Positions 1-6,674 of a stretch of DNA of 11,263 nt are shown piece by piece (positions within the stretch are counted from its first letter, which is position 1; the number at the start of each line of letters is the position of its first letter). The stretch spans positions 1 to 11,263 of the forward strand of contig JACCWY010000060.1 in the NCBI GenBank assembly GCA_013697395.1, written 5' to 3'. The position numbers and the translations under genes were made by a program. The notes beneath the pieces are model-generated. The model had not been told where the DNA came from and searched no databases. It worked only from the letters and a program-made list of their open reading frames with translations. This DNA comes from Chloroflexota bacterium. GTDB lineage: Bacteria > Chloroflexota > Limnocylindria > QHBO01.

Positions 1-49
1 CCCGCCCGGCTGCTCCGTTTCCGCCCGCTGCTAAGGTAGCCTGCGACCG
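1..49. other. Short leader upstream of pstC
   Basis: This stretch has no recognisable coding signature. It ends with a weak ribosome-binding-like AAGGT at 33-37, 12 bases before the pstC ATG. Stop triplets in the stretch (TAA at 32-34, TAG at 37-39) make it unlikely to be coding in those two frames. A pstS gene commonly precedes pstC and may lie off the left edge; that is inference. Confidence 0.4.
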
Positions 50-997
50 ATGACGGCAACCTCCGACCAGCCATCCGCGCGGATCTCGATCGGCGACCTG
101 CGGGGGAGCCCAGCCCGTCGGCGTCGAGAGCTCATCGTGCGCATGCTCTTCCTCGCCGCCGCCTCGCTCTCGATCGTCATCAGCTTCCTGATCATCGTTT
201 CGCTGGCCGGGCAGGCCTGGACCTTCATCTCGGGGGTCGACCTTGCCCTCATCGTCGAACGCGGCTGGTTTCCCCGCCGTGACCTCTACAGCATCCAGAC
301 GATCGTGGCGGGCACGGTCACGGTTGCGACCATCGGGATGCTCGTTGCGGCGCCACTCGGCCTCGGCGCCGCCATCTACCTGAGCGAGTACGCCTCGAGC
401 CGCGTTCGCCGAACGATCAAGCCGATCCTCGAGATCCTGGCGGGCATCCCGAGCGTGGTGCTCGGCTATTTCGCACTCCAGGTCATCAGCCCGACCATCG
501 TCGATCCGATCTGCCCGGGTGCGACCGAAGGCTTCAACATGGCCGCCGCCGGCATCGGCGTCGGCATCCTGATCACGCCGCTCATCGCATCGGTCGCCGA
601 GGACGCGATGTACGCGGTCCCCCGTTCGCTGCGTGAAGCGTCATACGGCCTCGGTGCGCGGAAACGGACGACGAGCCTCAAGATCGTGTTCCCGGCCGCA
701 GTCAGCGGGATCGTTGCTGCGCTCATCCTCGGCTTCTCGCGCGGCATCGGCGAGACGATGGTGGTCTCCATCGCCGCGGGCGCAACCGGTGGCTCGCTGT
801 TCACCGTGAACCCGTGCGAGCCAGGGCAGACGATGACCGCGGCCATGACGGCGCTCGCCACCGGCTCCGACCAGGTCCGGGGAGCGACATTGGCATTCCC
901 CAGCCTCTTCTTCGTGGGGCTCGTCCTGTTCGTCTTCACGCTCGTCCTCAACCTCGTCGCCGACCGCTTCGTGCGCAGCTTCAGGATTAGGTACTGA
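50..997 (+). CDS. pstC: Phosphate ABC transporter permease PstC
   Basis: One of the two membrane permeases of the high-affinity PstSCAB phosphate importer; it pairs with PstA to form the channel. The 315-residue protein has a basic N-terminal tail (residues 1-30) and about six hydrophobic segments, near 32-54, 84-110, 125-150, 165-185, 217-245 and 285-305. The cytoplasmic EAA loop that docks onto PstB starts at EASYGLGA (196-203). The motif RGIGETMVVS (231-240) is typical of PstC. Length is normal for the family. The stop TGA shares one base with the pstA ATG (TGATG at 995-999), so the two are translationally coupled. Two cysteines, C155 and C256, fall in predicted extracytoplasmic loops. No Pho-box-like site was recognised upstream, where only 49 bases are visible. 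Confidence 0.96.
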   Translation: MTATSDQPSARISIGDLRGSPARRRRELIVRMLFLAAASLSIVISFLIIVSLAGQAWTFISGVDLALIVERGWFPRRDLYSIQTIVAGTVTVATIGMLVAAPLGLGAAIYLSEYASSRVRRTIKPILEILAGIPSVVLGYFALQVISPTIVDPICPGATEGFNMAAAGIGVGILITPLIASVAEDAMYAVPRSLREASYGLGARKRTTSLKIVFPAAVSGIVAALILGFSRGIGETMVVSIAAGATGGSLFTVNPCEPGQTMTAAMTALATGSDQVRGATLAFPSLFFVGLVLFVFTLVLNLVADRFVRSFRIRY

Positions 998-1932
998 TGG
1001 CCAGCACACCGCGGGCCCAGGCAATGACCGGAGCGGAGGCCGTTCGGCGATCGATCGAAGGCGGCCGGACAGACTGGCGCAGCGTCGCTTTCCAGGGGTT
1101 CCTGGTCCTGTTGCTCGTGCTCACCCTCGCCGTGCTTGCCTGGCTGCTGGTGGTCGTCTTCGTCAACGGCGTCCCGGTCCTGGCCGAGCGCGGGGTCGAC
1201 TTCCTCTTCAGTCCGCTCGCTTCCCGGCCCGCAGAGGCGGGAGTCGGGCAGGCGATCGTCGGCTCGCTGTACCTGATGCTGTTCGTGGCACTCATCAGCT
1301 TCCCCCTCGGGATCGGCGCGGCCGTCTACCTCGAGGAGTACGCGCACGACTCGCGGTTCACGCGGTTGATCAACACGATCGTGCGCAACCTGGCCGGCGT
1401 CCCGTCGATCGTGTACGGGCTCCTGGGCCTCGCAATCTTCGTCGTGGCGCTGGCCGACTTCACCGGGGGGCGCAGCCTCCTGTCCGGCGGCCTGACGATG
1501 GCGATCCTGGTACTGCCAATCGTGATCATCACCTCCGCGGAAGCGCTTCGGGCCGTTCCAGGCGCCATCCGGGAAGCAGCGTTCGGCGTCGGCGCCACGC
1601 GATGGGAGGTCGTGCGCAGCCACGTCCTGCCGTATGCCGCCCCTGGCATCTTCACCGGCACGATCCTGTCGATGGCGCGCGCGTTCGGGGAGACTGCCCC
1701 CCTCATCCTGGTCGGCGCGGTCGTGGGCGGATTCAATGTCGAGTACGACAACATCCTGGGGACGCTGCAGGGTCGATACACGGCGCTCCCGACGACTGTC
1801 TACGACTGGGCGCGCAAGCCGCCGTCGTTCAGCGGAAACGTATATGCGGCGATCGTCGTGTTGATCGTCGTCCTGCTGCTGGTCAACGCGCTGGCGATCT
1901 ATCTGAGCAATCGGTTCGAGCGAAGGTGGTAA
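997..1932 (+). CDS. pstA: Phosphate ABC transporter permease PstA
   Basis: Second permease of the PstSCAB phosphate importer, 311 residues. After a cytoplasmic tail of about 30 residues, hydrophobic segments lie near 33-57, 86-112, 133-152, 166-185, 214-243 and 282-304. The EAA docking loop begins at EAAFGVGA (193-200), and RAFGETAP (228-235) is the conserved PstA motif. The ATG at 997 overlaps the pstC stop by one base, and AGGA at 983-986 lies 10 bases upstream as a ribosome binding site. A second in-frame ATG at 1024 is possible, but the overlap and spacing favour 997. pstB follows after four bases. The function call rests on the family motifs and the unbroken pst gene order. Confidence 0.96.
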   Translation: MASTPRAQAMTGAEAVRRSIEGGRTDWRSVAFQGFLVLLLVLTLAVLAWLLVVVFVNGVPVLAERGVDFLFSPLASRPAEAGVGQAIVGSLYLMLFVALISFPLGIGAAVYLEEYAHDSRFTRLINTIVRNLAGVPSIVYGLLGLAIFVVALADFTGGRSLLSGGLTMAILVLPIVIITSAEALRAVPGAIREAAFGVGATRWEVVRSHVLPYAAPGIFTGTILSMARAFGETAPLILVGAVVGGFNVEYDNILGTLQGRYTALPTTVYDWARKPPSFSGNVYAAIVVLIVVLLLVNALAIYLSNRFERRW

Positions 1933-1936
1933 TGGA

Positions 1937-2857
1937 GTGACCGTGAAGACCAGAGACCCAAAGCCCGCCGAGCCCGAGCGCGACGTTCGCGAAGGGCCGA
2001 CAATACGGGTGATGGCAACCCAGACACTGGACGAGTCCGAGCAGATCGAGCCGGCAGCCGCGGGCGAGGACGGAAGCCTGGACTTCGCGGCTGACGAGGT
2101 CGTCTTCGATCTCCAGTCGCTTTCGTGCTTCTACGGTTCGTTCCGCGCGGTCCGCGACATCAGCCTGAAGGTGCCAAAGAACCAGGTCACCGCGATCATC
2201 GGTCCATCAGGCTGCGGCAAGAGCACCCTCCTGCGCAGCTTCAACCGCATGAACGACCTCGTCGACTCCGCACGGATCGAGGGCAGGATCCTCTACCACG
2301 GCGTGGACCTGTACGCCGATGGGGTCGACCCGGTGGAGGTGCGGCGCCGCATCGGCATGGTCTTCCAGAAGCCGAATCCATTCCCCAAGTCGATCTACGA
2401 CAACGTCGCGTTCGGCCCGCGTGTCGCCGGTTACAAGGGAAACATGGACGAGCTGGTCGAGCGCTCACTGAAGCGCGCGGCCATCTGGGACGAGGTCCAC
2501 GACAAGTTGCGCGAGCCTGGCACGGCGCTGTCGGGCGGACAGCAGCAGCGACTGTGCATCGCCCGCGCGATCGCGGTTGAGCCTGACGTGATCCTCATGG
2601 ACGAGCCGTGCTCCGCACTCGACCCGATCGCGACGCTCAAGATCGAGGAGCTCATGCGGGAGCTCAAGCAGAACTACACGATCGTCATCGTCACTCACAA
2701 CATGCAGCAGGCGGCGCGCGCCAGCGACTTCACCGCCTTTCTGACCATGGGCGAGGATCGAGCCGGCTACCTGGTGGAAATGGCACCGACGCAGGATCTC
2801 TTCACGCGCCCGGCGCATCGGCTCACCGAGGACTACATCACCGGCCGATTCGGCTGA
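1937..2857 (+). CDS. pstB: Phosphate ABC transporter ATP-binding protein PstB
   Basis: ATPase that drives phosphate import through PstC-PstA. All ABC motifs are present: Walker A GPSGCGKST (89-97), Q-loop in VFQKPNPFP (142-150), signature LSGGQQQR (198-205), Walker B VILMDEP (218-224), D-loop SALD (226-229) and switch histidine H254. The QKPNPFP stretch and the ITGRFG C-terminus are characteristic of PstB. At 306 residues it exceeds the usual 250-280 because of a roughly 50-residue acidic, probably disordered N-terminal extension. The start is uncertain. GTG at 1937 has AAGGTGG seven bases upstream (1923-1929); GTG at 1943 has TGGAG five bases upstream; ATG at 2012 would remove 25 residues. 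All ABC motifs are kept with any of these starts. Confidence 0.96.
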   Translation: MTVKTRDPKPAEPERDVREGPTIRVMATQTLDESEQIEPAAAGEDGSLDFAADEVVFDLQSLSCFYGSFRAVRDISLKVPKNQVTAIIGPSGCGKSTLLRSFNRMNDLVDSARIEGRILYHGVDLYADGVDPVEVRRRIGMVFQKPNPFPKSIYDNVAFGPRVAGYKGNMDELVERSLKRAAIWDEVHDKLREPGTALSGGQQQRLCIARAIAVEPDVILMDEPCSALDPIATLKIEELMRELKQNYTIVIVTHNMQQAARASDFTAFLTMGEDRAGYLVEMAPTQDLFTRPAHRLTEDYITGRFG

Positions 2858-2860
2858 CGG

Positions 2861-2869
2861 GGGAAGGAG
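2861..2869 (+). promoter_or_regulatory. Strong ribosome binding site of phoU
   Basis: GGGAAGGAG ends eight bases before the ATG at 2878. It fixes the phoU start although the same reading frame stays open far upstream inside pstB. Confidence 0.85.
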
Positions 2870-2877
2870 CACAGACC

Positions 2878-3597
2878 ATGAAGCGCGCAATCGACGCACC
2901 CGGGAGCGACACCGGGACGCAGGGTGCAGCCGGCCCGCCGGGGCCGCGGGCAACCTTCGACCGGGCGCTCGACCGCGTCAAGGACGACGTGCTGCGGCTC
3001 GGCGCCCGCGTCGAGCAAGCGCTCGAGCGTGCTGGCCGAGCCCTGGTGCAACGCGATCCTGACCTCGCCGACAAGGTCCGCTGGGAAGATGCCGAGGTCA
3101 ACGAGCTTCAGCGCCAGATCAACACCGAGATCACCGCCCTGATCGCGACGCAGGGGCCGGTGGCCCGCGACGTTCGGGAGCTGCTGGCGCTCTACCATGC
3201 AGCCGCCGAGCTCGAGCGGATGGGCGACTACGCGGTGAACATCGCCAAGCTCGCCCAGCAGCTCGCCAGCGAGCCGGAGACGCCCATCCTCAAGCAGATT
3301 CCGCGCATGGAGCAGATCTGCCGCGAGCAGCTGCGCGACGCGATGCGGGCATTGGTGGACATCAGCGAGTCGGATGCCCGAGGCGTCGCCCAGCGCGACG
3401 ACGACATCGACCACCTCTACAACAGCGTGTACGAGGACGCCATCCAGCTGATGACGGTCGCACCCGAGCGCGCGCGGCAGGCGACCCACATGCTGTTTGC
3501 CGCGCATCACCTCGAACGGCTCGGTGACCGCGTGACGAACATCGGCGAGGACGTCGTCTTCCTTGCGACCGGCCAGGTCGAGGATCTCAACCCCTAG
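2878..3597 (+). CDS. phoU: Phosphate transport regulator PhoU
   Basis: PhoU is a cytoplasmic, all-helical metal-binding protein that connects the Pst transporter to the PhoR kinase and restrains the Pho response when phosphate is plentiful. The 239-residue product has two PhoU repeats of about 100 residues each. Each carries the expected acidic metal-binding motif: ELERMGDYAVNIAK (111-124) in the first and HLERLGDRVTNIGEDV (211-226) in the second. About 25 residues rich in Gly, Pro and Ala precede the first helix, which is longer than usual and probably disordered. The start is set by the ribosome binding site at 2861-2869. The gene sits 20 bases after pstB and nine bases before the response regulator, so it is part of the same operon. 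Confidence 0.95.
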   Translation: MKRAIDAPGSDTGTQGAAGPPGPRATFDRALDRVKDDVLRLGARVEQALERAGRALVQRDPDLADKVRWEDAEVNELQRQINTEITALIATQGPVARDVRELLALYHAAAELERMGDYAVNIAKLAQQLASEPETPILKQIPRMEQICREQLRDAMRALVDISESDARGVAQRDDDIDHLYNSVYEDAIQLMTVAPERARQATHMLFAAHHLERLGDRVTNIGEDVVFLATGQVEDLNP

Positions 3598-3606
3598 GGG
3601 GGACCG

Positions 3607-4305
3607 ATGCGACGGCGACTCCTCCTCGTCGAGGACGATCCAACCCTTCGCAGGGCGCTCAGCTTCAACCTGACGCGCGAGGGCTACGAGGTCACGTCCG
3701 CTGCCGATGGTGAGGCCGCCCTGGAAGCGGCCAGGAGCGAGCGGCTCGACCTCATCCTGCTCGACGTCATGCTCCCGGGGATGAGCGGGGTCGAGGTGCT
3801 CCGCGTGCTGCGTCGGGAGGGCGTCACGACGCCGGTGATCATCCTGTCGGCCAAGGGCGACGAGATCGACCGCGTCGTCGGCCTCAAGGTCGGCGCCGAC
3901 GACTACGTTGCCAAGCCGTTCAGCCGGCCCGAGCTGTTGGCGCGGATCGAGGCCGTGCTGCGCCGTCATCGGCGCGAGGCCGAGGAGCCGGAGCGGCGAG
4001 ACCAGCTCGCGTTCGGGAAGGTGGAGATCGACGTGGCGCGGCGCGAGGTGACGATCGGCGGCGAGCCGGTCCATCTCACCACCAAGGAGTTCGACCTGCT
4101 GGCCCACATGGCGGCCAACCCGGGCCGGATCTTCACGCGCGACCAGCTGCTGGCGCGGATCTGGGGCTACGACTACCTCGGCGACGGCCGCACGGTGGAC
4201 GTGCACGTGAGCTGGCTGCGCGGGAAGCTGCGCGTCGCCGACGGGCACAACTACTTCCGCACGGTGCGCGGGGTCGGTTACGCCTTCGCCCCGCGGCCCG
4301 CGTGA
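3607..4305 (+). CDS. phoB: OmpR/PhoB-family response regulator
   Basis: Two-domain transcription factor of 232 residues. The N-terminal receiver domain (3-118) has the acidic pocket E9/D10/D11, phospho-acceptor D53 in LLDVMLPGMSG, switch residue S81 and invariant K103 in AKPF. The C-terminal winged-helix DNA-binding domain (about 134-229) shows the OmpR-class pattern LTTKEFDLL (157-165), a recognition helix around RTVDVHVSWLRGKL (195-208) and the closing RTVRGVGYAF (218-227). Its place after phoU and before the kinase supports a PhoB/PhoP role in phosphate-starvation transcription; the exact name is inferred from context. A G-rich ribosome binding site (3597-3603) overlaps the phoU stop region. 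Its stop TGA overlaps the kinase GTG by four bases. Confidence 0.93.
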   Translation: MRRRLLLVEDDPTLRRALSFNLTREGYEVTSAADGEAALEAARSERLDLILLDVMLPGMSGVEVLRVLRREGVTTPVIILSAKGDEIDRVVGLKVGADDYVAKPFSRPELLARIEAVLRRHRREAEEPERRDQLAFGKVEIDVARREVTIGGEPVHLTTKEFDLLAHMAANPGRIFTRDQLLARIWGYDYLGDGRTVDVHVSWLRGKLRVADGHNYFRTVRGVGYAFAPRPA

Positions 4306-5354
4306 CCGGCCCGACCTCCTCCGCCGCCTTCGAAGCGCTGCTCGCCCGCCAGGGCGGCGACCTCCTGCTCCTGGTGGACGATCGCCTGCGGATCGTCCGC
4401 GCCGGGACGGAGGCCGGGGCGCTCGCCGAACGGGGGAGGTCCTCCCTGGCCGGCATGAGCCTGATCGCGGCCTTTGGCTCGGCCTCGCTCGATGCCGTTG
4501 CGCGACAGGCGGCCTCGAGCGGCGAGGCGACGAGTGGCGAGGCCGACCTCGGTCGGCTGGGCGCGCGGCACTTCGCGGTGGATGCGGTGCCGCTCGACGA
4601 CGCCGGCCTCGTCATGTCCCTCCACGACATCACCGCGCTGCGGCGTATCGAGCGGGTGCGACGCGACTTCGTCGCCAACATCAGCCACGAGCTGAGGACC
4701 CCGCTCACGTCCATCAAGCTGCTGGCGGAGACCTTGAGCTCCGGCACGGTCGACGACGGCCCGACGATGCGCGAGTTCGCCACCCAGATCGAGCGCGAGA
4801 CCGATCACCTGGCGCAACTCGTCGACGAGCTGCTCGACCTGTCCATGATCGAGTCGGGAGAGACGAAGCTTGCGCTGGAGGCGCTCGACCCCGAGGAGGT
4901 CGTGGCAGACGTCGTCGCCCGCATCGGTCCGGTCGCCGACCGCAGCGAGGTGACCCTGGGCCGGCTCCCCGCCCCGGAATCGGTCGCACGCGCGCTGGCC
5001 GACCCGGCCCGTCTGGGCCAGGCCCTGCTCAACCTGGCCCACAACGGGGTGAAGTACAGCCATCCCGGTGGCGAGGTGCGAATCGGCTGGGAGGTCGTGA
5101 ACGACCGCGTACGGTTCTCCGTCGCCGACGACGGGATAGGGGTGCCGGAGACGCACCAGCAGCGCATCTTCGAGCGCTTCTACAAGGTGGACCGATCGCG
5201 CGCGCGCGAGCGGGATGCGCGCGATCCCGGTGGCAGCGCCGGCCTGGGGCTTGCCATCGTGCGGCACATCGCCGAGGCGCATCGCGGCGCAGTCGGGCTG
5301 CTGTCGGAAGAGGGCGTCGGGTCGACCTTCTGGATCGAGGTCCCGCGAGCCTAG
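4302..5354 (+). CDS. phoR: PhoR-like sensor histidine kinase without membrane segments
   Basis: Kinase partner of the preceding regulator, 350 residues. Residues 10-112 look like a degenerate PAS-type domain. The HisKA dimerisation domain follows, with phospho-acceptor H129 in NISHELRTPL (126-135). The catalytic ATPase domain has N-box NLAHNGVKYS (244-253), G1 box DDGIGVP (276-282), F-box FERFYKVDRSR (290-300) and G2 box GLGLAIVRHI (314-323). The ATP lid between F and G2 boxes is a few residues longer than usual. No hydrophobic stretch is long enough to span the membrane, unlike classical PhoR, so it is predicted cytosolic. It starts with GTG in the four-base overlap GTGA and has no clear ribosome binding site, implying translational coupling. 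Its TAG interleaves with the pirin stop. Confidence 0.93.
   Translation: MTGPTSSAAFEALLARQGGDLLLLVDDRLRIVRAGTEAGALAERGRSSLAGMSLIAAFGSASLDAVARQAASSGEATSGEADLGRLGARHFAVDAVPLDDAGLVMSLHDITALRRIERVRRDFVANISHELRTPLTSIKLLAETLSSGTVDDGPTMREFATQIERETDHLAQLVDELLDLSMIESGETKLALEALDPEEVVADVVARIGPVADRSEVTLGRLPAPESVARALADPARLGQALLNLAHNGVKYSHPGGEVRIGWEVVNDRVRFSVADDGIGVPETHQQRIFERFYKVDRSRARERDARDPGGSAGLGLAIVRHIAEAHRGAVGLLSEEGVGSTFWIEVPRA
5194..5226. repeat. Perfect 10-bp inverted repeat inside the kinase gene
   Basis: GATCGCGCGC (5194-5203) and GCGCGCGATC (5217-5226) are exact reverse complements separated by 13 bases. They encode part of the ATP lid of the kinase. The left arm is part of an alternating CG run (5197-5208). 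No T-tract follows on either strand, so this is not a standard intrinsic terminator. Confidence 0.6.
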
Positions 5355-6088
5355 ACTCGTCCGGCCCAGACGCCGACCGGCTCGAAGGTCATCGGCACGT
5401 CCACGAGGATCAGCTCGGACGATGCGACGGCGCGGATCCGAAGCTCGGGCTGGTGGGTCACCTTTGCGGCGTCACCCGTCGCCACGGACTCGTCGTCGAA
5501 GGTCGCCTCGCCGCCGATGAGGTAGGCGTAGGCCCCACGGCCCTCGCCGATCGGATGGACGACCTCCGCGCCCGGCTCGAGCGACGCAACGTGGACCGAC
5601 GCATCCTGGTGGACCTTCACGACCTGCCCGCCCTGGGACCCGATCACCTTCAGCAGCCGGTTCGTCCGCTCGGCTTTCGTGAAGGCGCGCTGCTCGACCT
5701 CGGGGGCGAGGCCGGCGGCGTCGGGCAGGATCCAGATCTGGATGAAGCGCATGGGCTCGTCGGGCGATGCGTTGAGCTCGGAGTGCAGCGCGCCCGATCC
5801 GAGCGTCATTCGCTGCACCGAGCCGGCGGGCAGCGGTCCGAATGGGCCGCCGACGTTGTCCTCGTGCCCGAACGTCCCCTCCACCACGTAGGTGAGCCCC
5901 TCGACGTCGCGGTGGGGATGCAGCGGCCAGACGGCCCCGGGGATGAGACGGTCGTCATTGAAGACGCGCATTGCGCCGAAGCCGTCGTTCTCGGGATCGC
6001 GGTACTGATCGAAGCTGAAGTGCCAGCGCGCCCGGTACCAGCCGCCGCTGGTTTCGAAGATCTCATTGTCCCGTCGGATGGTGATCAT
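5351..6088 (-). CDS. Pirin-family bicupin protein (YhhW-like)
   Basis: A 245-residue member of the pirin family: two cupin barrels, of which the N-terminal one binds a metal. Relatives include human pirin and E. coli YhhW, some of which have quercetin 2,3-dioxygenase activity; the physiological substrate is usually unknown. The predicted metal ligands are H57 and H59 (in HPHRD, 57-61), H102 and E104 (in LHSE, 101-104). The N-terminus MITIRRDNEI and the FNDDRLIPG segment (43-51) match the family start, which supports the ATG at 6088 although no clear ribosome binding site precedes it. The C-terminal cupin (about 150-240) lacks obvious metal ligands, as is usual. It is divergent from a MarR regulator, which probably controls it. 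Its stop TAG overlaps the kinase stop within CTAG. Confidence 0.93.
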   Translation of the reverse strand: MITIRRDNEIFETSGGWYRARWHFSFDQYRDPENDGFGAMRVFNDDRLIPGAVWPLHPHRDVEGLTYVVEGTFGHEDNVGGPFGPLPAGSVQRMTLGSGALHSELNASPDEPMRFIQIWILPDAAGLAPEVEQRAFTKAERTNRLLKVIGSQGGQVVKVHQDASVHVASLEPGAEVVHPIGEGRGAYAYLIGGEATFDDESVATGDAAKVTHQPELRIRAVASSELILVDVPMTFEPVGVWAGRV

Positions 6089-6169
6089 CGGTCAGCTGGC
6101 GACGGTCGAGTGGGCGGGGTCACTGTCCAAGGTCATGGAGGGCTCCGGAGCGATGGCGTATGATTGACC
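6089..6169. other. Divergent intergenic region between pirin and marR
   Basis: This segment should hold the promoters of both divergent genes. It contains a 10-bp palindrome GCTCCGGAGC (6142-6151) and most of the MarR operator candidate. No convincing -35/-10 pair was found. The hexamer TATGAT (6159-6164), and its mirror image on the other strand at 6180-6175, resemble -10 boxes, which would place both promoters under the inverted repeat. That is inference. Confidence 0.4.
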
Positions 6170-6180
6170 ATGCAATCATA
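6159..6180. promoter_or_regulatory. Candidate MarR operator (inverted repeat)
   Basis: TATGATTG (6159-6166) and CAATCATA (6173-6180) are perfect reverse complements around the spacer ACCATG. The 22-bp total with arms of about 8 bp is the usual shape of a MarR-family operator. It lies between the pirin gene and the MarR gene and covers the first possible start codons of the latter (TTG 6164, ATG 6170). Autorepression plus control of pirin is the simplest reading. Confidence 0.6.
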
Positions 6181-6670
6181 TATGGCGGACATGCAACCAC
6201 AAACGGGATTGACGCCGATGACCGAGCAGATCTCACGTCACGACCCGCGGCTGGCCGCATGGAGCACGTTTCTGCGGGCGCACGCCCATGTCGTGCGCGA
6301 GCTGGAGCGAGAGCTTCAAGCCGTAGAGGATCTGGCGCTCACCGATTACGACGTCCTGGTCCAGCTCGCCGCGTCGGGCGATCGGCGCCTGCGCATGAGC
6401 GAGCTGGCCGATCGGCTTCTGCTCTCCCGCTCGGGCGTGACCCGGCTGGTCGACCGGCTCGTCGCTGAGAGACTCGTCGTGCGTGTGTCGTGCGAGTCCG
6501 ACCGGCGTGGTCAATGGGCCGCGCTGACCGAGGCCGGCTACGATCGCCTGCGTCGCGCCTCCCCGACGCACCTGCAGGGCGTGGCCACGCACTTCCTGGA
6601 TCGTCTCTCGACCGACGAGCTCACCTCTCTCGAGCGCATGCTCGCGAACGTGCTGGACGGGCGCGGATAG
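6170..6670 (+). CDS. MarR-family transcriptional regulator
   Basis: Dimeric winged-helix regulator of 166 residues when started at ATG 6170. Helical dimerisation segments lie at 26-54 and 133-163. The DNA-binding core LTDYDVLVQL (57-66) leads to helix MSELADRL (76-83), recognition helix SRSGVTRLVDRLV (86-98) and a wing with SDRRG (110-114) around 103-121. MarR proteins typically repress their own gene and a divergent neighbour until bound by a phenolic ligand or oxidised. A single cysteine, C108, sits in the wing. The start is uncertain: TTG 6164 and ATG 6170 lie inside the predicted operator, while ATG 6182, 6191 and 6218 also keep the whole fold. Only 6218 has a nearby GGGA (6205-6208). The stop is four bases from the convergent ccmI stop. 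Confidence 0.9.
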   Translation: MQSYMADMQPQTGLTPMTEQISRHDPRLAAWSTFLRAHAHVVRELERELQAVEDLALTDYDVLVQLAASGDRRLRMSELADRLLLSRSGVTRLVDRLVAERLVVRVSCESDRRGQWAALTEAGYDRLRRASPTHLQGVATHFLDRLSTDELTSLERMLANVLDGRG

Positions 6671-6674
6671 CCGC

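Noticed and set aside
466..1623. A 385-codon open frame on the minus strand opposite pstC and pstA
   Set aside because: Its product is Asp/Glu/His/Arg/Gln-rich with no domain, which is typical of the antisense shadow of a high-GC gene. Both plus-strand genes are certain.
2833..4248. A 471-codon open frame on the minus strand opposite phoU and the response regulator
   Set aside because: It lies wholly opposite well-supported genes and has low-complexity His/Asp/Val/Leu composition with no recognisable motif.
5197..5208. Alternating CG run as a Z-DNA or regulatory element
   Set aside because: It is short, lies in coding DNA of very high GC and encodes ordinary Arg/Ala codons. There is no independent support.
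4278..5282. A 334-codon minus-strand frame opposite the kinase
   Set aside because: Antisense shadow: the kinase has every expected box on the plus strand, and the antisense product resembles no family.
5453..6163. A 236-codon plus-strand frame opposite the pirin gene
   Set aside because: The minus-strand pirin product has conserved metal ligands and a family-like start. The plus-strand product has only shadow-like composition.
6153..6167. A four-codon upstream ORF (ATG at 6153, stop at 6165-6167) before marR
   Set aside because: The preceding GGAG is only two bases away, too close to serve as a ribosome binding site, and it lies within the presumed promoter.
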